Below, one piece after another: positions 26,758 to 34,448 of a stretch of 38,514 nucleotides of DNA. Both the position numbers and the translations under genes were made by a program. How positions within the stretch are numbered: position 1 is the stretch's first letter; each line of letters begins with the position of its first letter. Source of the stretch: an uncultured Oscillibacter sp. (lineage in GTDB: Bacteria; Bacillota; Clostridia; Oscillospirales; Oscillospiraceae); assembly GCA_900770295.1 (NCBI GenBank), contig CAAGJQ010000098.1, positions 1 through 38,514 of the forward strand, written 5' to 3'. The notes under the pieces were generated by a model, which searched no databases, had not been told where the DNA came from, and saw nothing but the letters and a program-made list of their open reading frames with translations.

Positions 26758-26791
26758 AGAAAGGCAGGTGATTCGCTCTCCTGCCTTTCTT
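26757..26791 (-). terminator. Terminator of the SPFH cargo operon
   Basis: AAGAAAGGCAGG (26757-26768) and CCTGCCTTTCTT (26780-26791) form a perfect 12-bp stem directly after the zinc-ribbon gene stop at 26794. Confidence 0.8.
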
Positions 26792-26793
26792 AT

Positions 26794-27894
26794 TTACTTT
26801 GTCAATTCCTTCAATTCTGCTTCTTTTTTAGCAAGCTTTGCTTTTGCTTCGCTTACAGTCTTGCGATTGTTCTCAACAATCTTCATATTAGGCTTTCCAA
26901 TAAGGATACCGAGTGCAAGTTCAGGTACAGCAACTAAATACGGCCAAACTTCACCAGCACCAAGGCTACTTAGCATACCACCCGCAAAGATCATGATTAC
27001 ACCACACACAATAAAGAAAATGCCAAATCCATTCCACTTTGGCTCCGTACGTGTGTTTGCGATTGTTCTTTTCAGAGCGGAGATTTCTGATTCCAGCTGA
27101 GATTTTTTATCAGCGTATGTGTATCGCTTTTCGTATGCAGGGTCATATTTTCCAATTTTCTTTGCATAAGAAGCCATCACTCTCTTGTTTCCAGCTTCGT
27201 CAGCAAAATAAGGAAGAACTTTGGAATGAATATCGATACCTGCTTTCCACGCATCGGCTGCATACCGCGCAATTTCTGTTTGATTACCAAAGATGCGTTC
27301 AACCTGTGAGCCACAAGTATACAGGATATCTCTAGCAGCGCAAGCATTATCGACATATTCTTGCGTATATTTGCTCTTGATATCGGAATCAATTCCATCA
27401 TAATGGCTTTTTGCACCGCCTGCGAGCATGTTTGCAATCCGAATGCTTCTCATTACAACTTCAGCAACAGCGGCTTCTTGGTTTTCTTCGGCTACATGAT
27501 CACGAATTAGGGCGAGAACACTATCTTCGCAATTGCTCACAGAAATAGCTGCGGAGCGGATTTGCGCAATCTTGCATTCCATAGCCTTAAAATATACGAC
27601 ATAAAACGAAGCCTCCCAACTAGTAGGATCCTTCACTAGAATCATATCGTAGTACTTTGCTGCATTTGCACCATTGTTGTCATCCTTGGCTCTTCTTGCA
27701 ATTTGATACAGATTAGCCAGTTCAGCAGAAGTATCCACTTTAACGGTACTGCCGGTAACATCGACGGTTCCTTCTACCATCATTTTCCTTGCTTCTTCTA
27801 CAGAATACTTAGTTCCGCAAGACTGACAGACAAAAACGCCATCTTGTTTCATCAGATCGGTGCTACCACACATTTCACAAGTCAATTGTTTCAT
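26794..27894 (-). CDS. Zinc-ribbon membrane protein (YdjG-like), third gene of cargo operon
   Basis: The 366-residue protein starts with a TFIIB-like zinc ribbon (C6, C9, C23, C26: CEMCGS and CQSCGTKYS). A helical, TPR-like region follows (NLYQIARRAKDDNNGANAAKYYDMIL), then a coiled coil, two membrane helices (about residues 287-335) and a short C-terminal coiled coil. GGGAGG lies 8 bases before the ATG, 18 bases after the four-helix membrane protein gene. Close relatives often end in a CFI-box, which is absent here but present in the fragment downstream. Together with the SPFH protein it resembles the zinc-ribbon membrane partner YdjG of B. subtilis YdjI; this is an analogy, not proof. Confidence 0.7.
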   Translation of the reverse strand: MKQLTCEMCGSTDLMKQDGVFVCQSCGTKYSVEEARKMMVEGTVDVTGSTVKVDTSAELANLYQIARRAKDDNNGANAAKYYDMILVKDPTSWEASFYVVYFKAMECKIAQIRSAAISVSNCEDSVLALIRDHVAEENQEAAVAEVVMRSIRIANMLAGGAKSHYDGIDSDIKSKYTQEYVDNACAARDILYTCGSQVERIFGNQTEIARYAADAWKAGIDIHSKVLPYFADEAGNKRVMASYAKKIGKYDPAYEKRYTYADKKSQLESEISALKRTIANTRTEPKWNGFGIFFIVCGVIMIFAGGMLSSLGAGEVWPYLVAVPELALGILIGKPNMKIVENNRKTVSEAKAKLAKKEAELKELTK

Positions 27895-27912
27895 TTCTCT
27901 GTCCTCCCAATG

Positions 27913-28584
27913 TTATTTCAAAATTTTACATTTTTTATTTCGCTCATCCAAAAGCGAATTAAGTTCGGTTATGATCTCCAACTGACTTGAAGTGGTTTTC
28001 AATTCTTCAATCTTAGTGGAGATTTTGTCTTCCAAATCCGCCAATTGTTCGTTGCTCATAGGGTCGGAAAAACGGATTTTTTCTGCGAGCTGTGTGAGTG
28101 CCGTTTTTACATCGGCGTTGGTTTCGTTATCTGCCAACAGTTCAATATCGGCTTGCAGTTCTCGAATATAGAAAACCTTATTCTGTACCTTTGCTTCAAC
28201 TCGCTCAATTTCATTGCGCCCCGCATCAACGGAAATCATGCAAGCCGTAGAAATGCCGGCGATGACAGAGCACACTACGATTGCGCTCCACACAGGAAGC
28301 GTCGGCACAAACAGGAACACAGCAAATGCAACCGTCTGAATGATTGCATATACAATTCCAATGTGTACGACCGGGAATCCAAGGAACTTGCTTTTTAGGG
28401 TTCCCTCTTTACCAAGTGCAGTTTTCCAAATGCCGATCTGTGCTGCAAATGCGGCAGCGGTGAATACATAGGCAATCCAGAATGTTGCTGTTTTCACTGT
28501 TGGTACAGCAAAAGCAATGATGCTAATCAGTACGAACAGAATTCCAAGGATTACATATCCTTTTGTGCTATTCTTTTTCATCAT
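27913..28584 (-). CDS. Four-helix membrane protein with C-terminal coiled coil, second gene of cargo operon
   Basis: The ATG at 28584 overlaps the SPFH stop (TGATG) and follows AAGGGAGGG; the next codon is also ATG. About 223 residues: four membrane helices (GYVILGILFVLISIIAFAV, FWIAYVFTAAAFAAQIGIW, IGIVYAIIQTVAFAVFLFV, WSAIVVCSVIAGISTACMI) and then a long cytoplasmic coiled coil with many Glu, Leu and Asn residues, ending in a Lys-rich tail. No family name is certain. The tight coupling implies it works with the SPFH protein, perhaps as its membrane anchor. Confidence 0.7.
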   Translation of the reverse strand: MMKKNSTKGYVILGILFVLISIIAFAVPTVKTATFWIAYVFTAAAFAAQIGIWKTALGKEGTLKSKFLGFPVVHIGIVYAIIQTVAFAVFLFVPTLPVWSAIVVCSVIAGISTACMISVDAGRNEIERVEAKVQNKVFYIRELQADIELLADNETNADVKTALTQLAEKIRFSDPMSNEQLADLEDKISTKIEELKTTSSQLEIITELNSLLDERNKKCKILK

Positions 28585-29759
28585 CAGCCCTCCCTTCTTG
28601 TTCCGCACTTCGGACAGAATTTGCCGGGCTTAATGAACTTGAAACCGCATTTTACGCAAGTGTCAGCCGGCGCTTGCGGTGCGCCACATTCATCACAGAA
28701 GGCAGCTCCCGGCGTCAACTCTGCTCCACATTGGTCACAGAATTTGTTTACAGCCGTTTGAGGTTGAACAGCGCTCATACCTGCAAAGGCGTCTGAAACA
28801 ACACCGCCGACCATACCGCCTACAGTACCGCCAACACCTGCCATCATTCCAAGACCAATTCCCATATTGGAGAACTGTCCGGCGGCTTCGTTGCGAGCTG
28901 CGTCCTGCGCCACATCAAAGCCACGTTCCTGCTGGTAGGTATATCCCTCCTGCATACGTTTGGTTGCTTGTGCCTGCGAATCAATGACAACCTTTTGCGC
29001 TTCGGTCTGTGCATGAATCACATCGGTCTGCTGGCGAAGTTTTGCTTCTGCAATATCGGCATACTGACGGAAATGTAGTTCCTTGAATTTTTCATACTGT
29101 GGATCGCCGTCCGGTTTGACAATGGTGGTAACGTAGAAACGTTTTAGATCTACGCCGTAGTCCCAAAAATCGGGAATCAAGCGTTCCTTAATATCCGCAG
29201 AGAAAGTTTCCAGGCTTTCGTCAATTTCAAAAATGTTGATGGCATTGGCTCGCATGGTCTGCGCCATGTAAGTCTTTACCTTCGTCATCAAAATGCTGCG
29301 GAAGTAGGTGGTCAGTTGCTGCCGATCAAGAACACGCTCCGTACCGACCAGTTTCACAAGAAGTTTTCTGGAATCGTTAACGGAAAGCGCCATCTCACCG
29401 CTGGCCCCAATAGAAATAGGGAACTTGTAAGTAGGCTCTACATATTGTACCTTACTGTCTGTTCCCCAACGAATTGCCATTTGTTCAGTTTTATTGACGA
29501 AATAAACCTCACAATGGAATGGCGATTCGCCACCGGTGGGAATGTTGATGATACGCCGCAGCAGAGGAATGTTCTGCGTTTCCAGCGTATGTCTGCCCGG
29601 GCCGAACAAATCAAGTGCCTGTCCGTTCAGAAAGAAGATAGCTTCCTGCGATTCATGCACCATCAACTGTGTGGTTGTATTAAAATCTTCGCAAGGATGC
29701 TTCCATATGAAGGTACTATTGTCGCCTTCATATTTGATGATGTCGGCAATATTTGCCAT
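28584..29759 (-). CDS. SPFH-domain protein with two C-terminal zinc ribbons (YdjI-like)
   Basis: The 391-residue protein has an SPFH (band 7-like) domain from about residue 15 to 210 (TTQLMVHESQEAIFFLNGQ, LFGPGRHTLETQNIPLL), a helical region with HAQTEAQKVVIDSQAQAT, a Gly/Met-rich stretch, and two zinc ribbons (KFCDQCG...FCDECG and CVKCG...FCPKCG). This is the layout of B. subtilis YdjI and viral-core-like SPFH proteins, which assemble at membranes and recruit PspA-type proteins under stress. AAGGAGG lies 7 bases before the ATG. It leads the operon, and no PspA homologue is seen in the element. Confidence 0.85.
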   Translation of the reverse strand: MANIADIIKYEGDNSTFIWKHPCEDFNTTTQLMVHESQEAIFFLNGQALDLFGPGRHTLETQNIPLLRRIINIPTGGESPFHCEVYFVNKTEQMAIRWGTDSKVQYVEPTYKFPISIGASGEMALSVNDSRKLLVKLVGTERVLDRQQLTTYFRSILMTKVKTYMAQTMRANAINIFEIDESLETFSADIKERLIPDFWDYGVDLKRFYVTTIVKPDGDPQYEKFKELHFRQYADIAEAKLRQQTDVIHAQTEAQKVVIDSQAQATKRMQEGYTYQQERGFDVAQDAARNEAAGQFSNMGIGLGMMAGVGGTVGGMVGGVVSDAFAGMSAVQPQTAVNKFCDQCGAELTPGAAFCDECGAPQAPADTCVKCGFKFIKPGKFCPKCGTRREG

Positions 29760-29846
29760 GACTCCGCCTCCTTCGATTTTTTATTGTGTACTTTTGCAAA
29801 TCACAAAAACGTTACAATTACTGTCGAAGATGTTCAACTCAACACC

Positions 29847-29936
29847 TTGAAAAATCGTGCATTTTGTAGTATAATATCAATGAGTATAATTTGATGCCCT
29901 AATTTGTAAAAGTACACCTTTGCAAATTTAGGGCAT
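29847..29936. promoter_or_regulatory. Divergent promoter region with inverted repeat upstream of the SPFH operon
   Basis: On the plus strand TTGAAA (29847-29852), 17 bases and TATAAT (29870-29875) form a good promoter pointing away from the operon. On the minus strand TATACT boxes lie near 29885-29890 and 29868-29874; the first pairs with TTTACA at 16-base spacing. An inverted repeat, ATGCCCTAATTTG (29894-29906) and CAAATTTAGGGCAT (29923-29936), covers the leftward spacer and -35 and may be an operator or the end of a short rightward RNA. Confidence 0.5.
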
Positions 29937-29943
29937 GATTTGT

Positions 29944-30545
29944 TTAAGCCACATTTTCGAATTTTCTTGCCTTTCCGTAGAATGTCCCAACCGGCATATT
30001 GCAGGCTTCCGCTGCTTGTTTCAAGGTTATTTTCTTACTGCGCCATGCTTTGTGTACCTCATAGAAATTATCCGGCAAGGGCAAAGGTGGTCTGCAAAAT
30101 TTGATGCCCTGCGCTTTGGCAGCGGCAATTCCCTCGGCTTGGCGTTGTTTGGTATTTGTACGCTCGTTTTCTGCCACAAAGGACAGCACCTGCAACACAA
30201 TATCGGAGAGGAATGTACCCATCAAATCTTTGCCTCGGCGGGTGTCTAACAGCGGCATATCCAACACCACAATGTCAACGCCTTTTTCTTTCGTGAGAAT
30301 CCGCCATTGCTGTAGAATTTCTTCATAGTTGCGTCCAAGACGGTCGATGCTCTTGATATAGAGCATCGACCGTCTTTTTTCAATTTCCGCAGCATTTTCT
30401 TGTACTTCGGACGGTTGAAATCTTTGCCCGACTGCTTATCTACATAGATGTTTTGTAGATTAACTCCAACCTCTTTCAAGGCAATCTGCTGTCGATTTTC
30501 TTTCTGATCCTTGCTGCTCACACGGATATATCCATATACACTCAA
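29944..30545 (-). pseudogene. Small serine recombinase (resolvase/invertase), frameshifted
   Basis: The N-terminal part starts at TTG 30545, 8 bases after AGGAGG, and reads YGYIRVSSKDQKENRQQIAL with catalytic Ser10, through PKYKKMLRKLKKDGR, where the frame goes wrong. The rest, in another frame, gives LYIKSIDRLGRNYEEILQQW through SFVAENERTNTKQRQAEGI and a C-terminal HTH (ITLKQAAEACNMPVGTFYGKA). The intact protein would be about 200 residues, the normal length. The break coincides with a perfect 16-bp inverted repeat. The product is probably inactive unless the frame is corrected by slippage, for which there is no evidence. Confidence 0.88.
30337..30376. repeat. Perfect 16-bp inverted repeat at the resolvase frameshift
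   Basis: AAGACGGTCGATGCTC (30337-30352) and GAGCATCGACCGTCTT (30361-30376) flank the loop TTGATATA. The right-hand arm as written encodes the conserved SIDRLG of the resolvase; the left-hand arm sits where codons for KKDDVL would be expected. A T run follows on the plus strand, so it could also terminate rightward transcription. Confidence 0.9.
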
Positions 30546-30606
30546 ATTGAAATCCTCCTGTTCGTTAATTCTTCAATAGGCGTTCACCCCTTCATTGTCT
30601 TATATT

Positions 30607-30894
30607 TTACAGCGTTCCAATGCCGTTTTTCTTCGCCCACTCACTCGCCGCCTGTTTTCGTTCCTCGCTGTACGGTGCAGTCAGACGGAGGCTCAATCTG
30701 CCTTTTTCGAGCTCAAATGTCAGCCCGCCTTGCTCGTCATCGTCAATTTGGCGGCAGCATTGCGGGTATTCTTTTGCAAATGCTGTCAGTCGCTTTTTCA
30801 GATCGGTGTTGTGGGTCTGCACCTCGATCATGCTGCCATACTCGTCAAAATAGATGGCAGTTGTCTTTTCTCTCTTAGTAAGTCCTGTTCTCAT
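30607..30894 (-). CDS. Conserved-type mobile-element protein of unknown function
   Basis: The 95-residue protein starts MRTGLTKREKTTAIYFDEYGS and contains alternating strands and helices (IEVQTHNTDLKKRLTAFAKEY, LTFELEKGRLSLRLTAPYSEERKQAASEWAKKNG). No membrane segment or catalytic motif is seen. AGGAGG precedes the ATG by 4 bases. I recall similar short proteins beside HTH/excisionase genes in clostridial integrative elements, but no function is known. It lies between the resolvase remnant and the HTH gene. Confidence 0.7.
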   Translation of the reverse strand: MRTGLTKREKTTAIYFDEYGSMIEVQTHNTDLKKRLTAFAKEYPQCCRQIDDDEQGGLTFELEKGRLSLRLTAPYSEERKQAASEWAKKNGIGTL

Positions 30895-31042
30895 AAAACC
30901 TCCTGTTTTTTACAAATTTTTCTCGGCTCTTGAATTGGAAAAGTGAAGCGATTTTCCGATAGAAATGCTCCAAACGATGCGGAGTATATCCCGGTTCTCG
31001 CTATTGGCTGATTTGCCACTTTCCCGGCTCTTGACCGTGTTT

Positions 31043-31243
31043 TCACGCTTTTTGGTTTGTATGGCTTTTCAGCCATTCCACAAGCTCATTTTTCATCACC
31101 AATTTGCGCCCGCCAATCCGCAATGTTGGAAAACCCGGGTCGTTCAAAAGGTTGTACGCACCCGCCTTGGAAATCTGCAACGCTTTGGCAAGCTGCTTTG
31201 CATCCATTACGTCGGGCATGGTTTCAAACGGTTCTCTGCTCAT
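31043..31243 (-). CDS. Small helix-turn-helix protein (excisionase/MerR-like)
   Basis: The 66-residue protein has a winged-helix DNA-binding domain: MDAKQLAKALQISKAGAYNLL, then the wing FPTLRIGGRKLVMKNELVEWLKSH. This is the excisionase-type domain that in such elements bends att DNA and promotes excision, or regulates element genes. AAAGGAGG lies 5 bases before the ATG. It follows the sigma-like gene after a terminator, so it probably has its own promoter or depends on read-through. Confidence 0.85.
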   Translation of the reverse strand: MSREPFETMPDVMDAKQLAKALQISKAGAYNLLNDPGFPTLRIGGRKLVMKNELVEWLKSHTNQKA

Positions 31244-31263
31244 AAAAACCTCCTTTCGGGCAT

Positions 31264-31298
31264 GAAAAAGCAGCAGTCACCATTTCGGTAACTGCTGC
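31264..31298 (-). terminator. Terminator after the sigma-like regulator
   Basis: GCAGCAGTCACC (31270-31281) and GGTAACTGCTGC (31287-31298), one mismatch, are followed on the minus strand by TTTTT. Confidence 0.85.
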
Positions 31299-31313
31299 CG
31301 CTTCTGCGTTTGT

Positions 31314-32246
31314 TTACTTGTCCAAATACTTCTGATATTCCGCTGTCACAAAGCCCTCATAAGCAGCTGCGATCTTGGCGATCCGCTTATGGACTGCGCT
31401 GGCAGTCTTGTAGCCAACCTTGTCTGCGACCTCCTGCTCGGTGTAGCCCTCCATTCGCAGCTTCAATATCTCCCGGTCTTTCTCTGTGATGGTGATTTCC
31501 GCAAAGGTAGCGATCTGCATTTCGGAAATAACGGTGTTCTCAAAATCGCTGCGGGGGTCTGCCACATCGAAAATGTCCCCGTCTTCGCTCTCCATCATTT
31601 CATCCAGAGAGATCGGCTTGCCGGAACGGTTGTGATGCCACTTCCGCATGAAGTCTGTCTTAACGGTGCTGCTTGTAGTTTCGTAGTCCTCTACGGTGCG
31701 GTTTTCCCAGATTGCATCAATCACAGGCTGCCATTCCTGTTCTGCAACCACCATATCGGTGACATTGCCGATCAGATTGCTGAATTGCTGATAGGTCAGC
31801 CACGGTACTTCCATACCCTGCGGGATGTTGTAAAGGTTTTGGAAGCCAAGCCCGTTCTGCTCAAACTTCATGCGAATGTAGGGAATAATGCTGTACGACA
31901 ATCGCCACAAGGGGAAATACCCTGCATACTGCGTCCATGCACCGGGAATGTCACGATAATTGCCCTTGCGGTCTTTCACTTGGAAAAACTGCCATGTGCT
32001 CCATGCGTAGCAGTCCCACACAAGCAGCTTGAACATATCATCACATACGATGTGGTCATACTTATCCGTCCGTAGCACCTCATAGGGGCAGCGGGGCAGA
32101 TCATAAGCGGGTTTCCACTTTTCTGCAAGCTCTTTCGGTAAGCTGTAAAACAGGGTCAGCCATGCTTTGTCGCTGTCCTGCGGTATTTCGATGATCTCAC
32201 CGGGCAGCACCACAATGAAACCTTTCGGGCTTTTCCGCTTTTCCAT
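31314..32246 (-). CDS. Sigma-factor-like regulator with C-terminal HTH, first gene of the element from the right
   Basis: The ATG at 32246 is chosen because GGAGG lies 8 bases upstream; an in-frame TTG further out overlaps that site. The 310-residue protein has a sigma-70 region-4-like HTH at its end (ITEKDREILKLRMEGYTEQ and EVADKVGYKTASAVHKRIAK). The N-terminal 230 residues are unlike standard sigma factors, with aromatic-rich segments (YAWSTWQFFQVKDRKG, WTQYAGYFPLWRLSYSIIPY). It is therefore probably a DNA-binding regulator specific to this type of mobile element; whether it replaces a sigma factor is unknown. Confidence 0.7.
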   Translation of the reverse strand: MEKRKSPKGFIVVLPGEIIEIPQDSDKAWLTLFYSLPKELAEKWKPAYDLPRCPYEVLRTDKYDHIVCDDMFKLLVWDCYAWSTWQFFQVKDRKGNYRDIPGAWTQYAGYFPLWRLSYSIIPYIRMKFEQNGLGFQNLYNIPQGMEVPWLTYQQFSNLIGNVTDMVVAEQEWQPVIDAIWENRTVEDYETTSSTVKTDFMRKWHHNRSGKPISLDEMMESEDGDIFDVADPRSDFENTVISEMQIATFAEITITEKDREILKLRMEGYTEQEVADKVGYKTASAVHKRIAKIAAAYEGFVTAEYQKYLDK

Positions 32247-32433
32247 AAGCGTCACCTCCAATCGTTTTGAAATAGCCCTCTAGTATATATGGCATGAGAA
32301 AGGCTGAATTGTTCCAATGTTTCCAAAATTTTTTGAGATTTTTTGAAATAATCTCGGAATGGAAAGGATAGGAACGATATGAGTTAATTATACTCGAAAA
32401 ATGTGAATAAATCTATTGTTTCCACGCATGGGC

Positions 32434-32475
32434 AAAAAAATAACGGGTACTCGGCTTGCACCGAATACCCGTTAT
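32434..32475 (-). terminator. Element terminator facing transcription from the right flank
   Basis: ATAACGGGTACTCGG (32440-32454) and CCGAATACCCGTTAT (32461-32475) pair with one mismatch; read leftward the stem is followed by a run of T (A run at 32434-32440). It would stop transcripts from the deacylase gene entering the element. Confidence 0.85.
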
Positions 32476-32523
32476 CTCGTTTACCAACCCCGCCTGACAG
32501 ATGCCATAATCGTAATTTCTGGA

Positions 32524-32566
32524 ATTACTTTCTTATGAGCACCCGTGTAAACTCCGGGGATTTTTT
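32524..32566. other. Right attachment junction (attR): element arm plus host terminator arm
   Basis: ATTACTTTCTTA (32524-32535), 14 bases, then AACTCCGGGGATTTTTT (32550-32566). These are the inverted counterparts of the two blocks at 21679-21722, as expected when both attB and attP have dyad symmetry. The host arm lies 53 bases from the deacylase stop. The 290 bases from 32262 otherwise contain only the terminator at 32434-32475. Confidence 0.75.
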
Positions 32567-32619
32567 GCCGAAAATAGAGACGAGATTTACTTGATTGGAG
32601 AATGGATATTTCGGACGCA

Positions 32620-34209
32620 TCATTTCCGCAGCAGTCTGCCGCTGAACTGTTCGGTGAACTGCCCCTGCGCGATGGCCGGTATGCCGTTGACAAACACATA
32701 GTCCATACCCTGGGCCAGTTGTTCCGGCGCCTGCCAGGTGTCCGCCTCGTGAATGGAATCCGGGTCGAACAGACACAGGTCCGCATCGGCGCCCACTTCG
32801 ATGCGCCCCTTTCCGGAGAGGCCCAGCCGCTCCGCCGGCAGGCGGGTGATCCGGCGGACCGCATCGGGCAGCGTCAAAATATGCCGCTTCCGCACATAGG
32901 TCTCCAGCAGGCGGGGAAAAGTGCCGTAAACCCGCCGGTGCCAAAGACCGCCCACGGGATAGGTGGCGTCGGAGATGACGCTGGAGAACGGCGCGCGGAG
33001 AATGGCGTCGATATCCTCCTCCGAGGTAATGTAGTCGATCATGGAGACGGCACAGTGTTCCGAGGCCAGCAGGTCAAACAGGGCATCATAGGGGTCCTGC
33101 CCGCGGATCTCCGAGATCTCCGCAAGCGTCTTGCCTTCCAGAGGCTGATTTTCCGGCAGATGGAGGGAGGTGGGGCGGATGTTCTCAAAGCCCACCAGCA
33201 GGGAGATGTTCTCAAAATCCCGTCCTGTCTCCATGCGGCGCCGCATCTCCGCCCGCGCGGCGGAGTCCCGCAGGGCCTCCGTCAGGGCGCTGAGGCCACC
33301 GGCCTGAACTTCCGGCGGCAGCACATGGATGAGCTGGGTGGAGCCCGCCGGATAGGGATAGACATCGCAGGCAATGTCCAGACCGTCCTGCCGGGCCTGG
33401 TCCAGAAGTACCAGCATCTCCGGCACGGCCCGGTTCCAGTTGCGCTTGCCGATGGCCTTCAGGTGGCTGATCTCCACCGGAGTCCGAAGGGCACGGGCGA
33501 CGAGCAGCATCTCTTTCAGGGCCTCCACCACGCCGTCCCCTTCCTGACGCATGTGCACAGCCACGGGAACACCGGAGTCCCGCAGCGGTTCCAGCGCCCG
33601 GATCAATCCGTCGGTGGAATAAAAGCATTCCGGGGCATAGCCCAGCCCCAGGGAGACCCCCAGAGCACCGCCGGAGAGCGCACGCTCCAGCAGGTGGTAG
33701 AGTTGGCGATATTCATCGTGGGAGAGGTCCCCGTTCCGGAAGCCCGCCACGCAGGCCCGCAGAGTGCCCATGCCCACCAGCATGCCGGCGTTCAGCCGCA
33801 GAGGAACGTGCCCGGCCTGCGTACAGTAGCCGGAGAGGGTGGGGAATGTTCTGTCCTCCGGCAGACCGCCCACGATGGGCGCCAGATATAGGAGCGTGTC
33901 CGCCCGGTAGGGACCGTCCACCGGCGCCAGGGAGAGGCCGCAGTTGCCGTTGATGACCGTGGTCAATCCCTGGGCCAGTTCGGCTTTGCCGAATTCCGGA
34001 GAGAACAGCGCCGCGTCGGCGTGGCGGTGGATATCGATGAAGCCCGGCGTCAGGAAGCGACTCCGGGCGTCGATCACATGGCGCGCCGGCGCACTGGGGA
34101 GGTTTCCCACGGCGGCAATGGCGCCGCCTGTCACGGCCACATCGCCGGAGACGGCGGCGGAACCGGAGCCGTCCAGAATACGGGCGTTTTGAATCAGATA
34201 ATCGTACAC
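32620..34209 (-). CDS. N-acyl-D-amino-acid deacylase-like amidohydrolase (D-aminoacylase family)
   Basis: The start is taken as GTG 34209, because AAGGAGG lies 10 bases upstream; the in-frame ATG at 34230 would translate the ribosome site itself. The 529-residue product has metal ligands in FIDIHRHAD and EISHLKAIG and the late SDATYPVGG, matching D-aminoacylase/N-acyl-D-glutamate deacylase relatives, which remove acyl groups from D-amino acids in the cytoplasm. A role in recycling D-amino-acid derivatives is plausible but unproven. It converges on GGGtGRT across the inserted element, with which it would once have shared a terminator. Confidence 0.87.
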   Translation of the reverse strand: MYDYLIQNARILDGSGSAAVSGDVAVTGGAIAAVGNLPSAPARHVIDARSRFLTPGFIDIHRHADAALFSPEFGKAELAQGLTTVINGNCGLSLAPVDGPYRADTLLYLAPIVGGLPEDRTFPTLSGYCTQAGHVPLRLNAGMLVGMGTLRACVAGFRNGDLSHDEYRQLYHLLERALSGGALGVSLGLGYAPECFYSTDGLIRALEPLRDSGVPVAVHMRQEGDGVVEALKEMLLVARALRTPVEISHLKAIGKRNWNRAVPEMLVLLDQARQDGLDIACDVYPYPAGSTQLIHVLPPEVQAGGLSALTEALRDSAARAEMRRRMETGRDFENISLLVGFENIRPTSLHLPENQPLEGKTLAEISEIRGQDPYDALFDLLASEHCAVSMIDYITSEEDIDAILRAPFSSVISDATYPVGGLWHRRVYGTFPRLLETYVRKRHILTLPDAVRRITRLPAERLGLSGKGRIEVGADADLCLFDPDSIHEADTWQAPEQLAQGMDYVFVNGIPAIAQGQFTEQFSGRLLRK

Positions 34210-34378
34210 GGAAAATCCGCCTCCTTGCATTCTGGAGACAGTGTAGCACGGTGCGGGCGGCTTTGCAAATCAACAGGAGAGATGCCAAATGAGACAAGCC
34301 CGAGTCCGCTCCGGGATTTTTTTCGCTGCGCGGCATCTCCGCCGCTGCCGCGCAGAGCCCCTTTGTGGGAGTGGTCCC

Positions 34379-34407
34379 TTGACGCTGATGCCCCCATTCA
34401 CTATAAT
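34379..34407 (+). promoter_or_regulatory. Promoter of the MnmM-like gene
   Basis: TTGACG (34379-34384), 17-base spacer, TATAAT (34402-34407). The strength is surprising for a tRNA-modification gene. Confidence 0.85.
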
Positions 34408-34448
34408 GGCGATGAGAAAAATGCCATAAGAGAGAGGGGAGCGGCCAG

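Larger units (their letters stand above)
21696..32549. mobile_element. Tn4451-like integrative mobilizable element, about 10.9 kb
   Basis: The bounds are inferred from two half-terminators of the host (21679-21695 and 32550-32566). The inside is markedly more AT-rich than the flanks. Content: large serine recombinase next to the left end, TnpW-like protein, MobA/MobL relaxase, DUF3847 protein, RSF1010-like oriT, HTH protein, sigma-like regulator, and an SPFH/zinc-ribbon cargo operon. No type IV secretion or coupling protein is present, so it would depend on a helper for transfer. The order recombinase-TnpW-Mob resembles tnpX-tnpW-tnpZ of Tn4451. Confidence 0.85.

Noticed and set aside
30337..30376. 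The inverted repeat as a functional terminator of a rightward gene.
   Set aside because: Although T residues follow it on the plus strand, no rightward gene ends here. Its placement inside the resolvase coding region and the frame break point to a mutational origin.
30891..31076. A 61-codon minus-strand frame between the HTH gene and the 95-residue protein gene, ending in an ATGA overlap.
   Set aside because: The only ribosome-like sequence is weak, it overlaps the HTH gene by 34 bases, and the peptide has no recognisable features. Translation coupling is possible, but I cannot support it.
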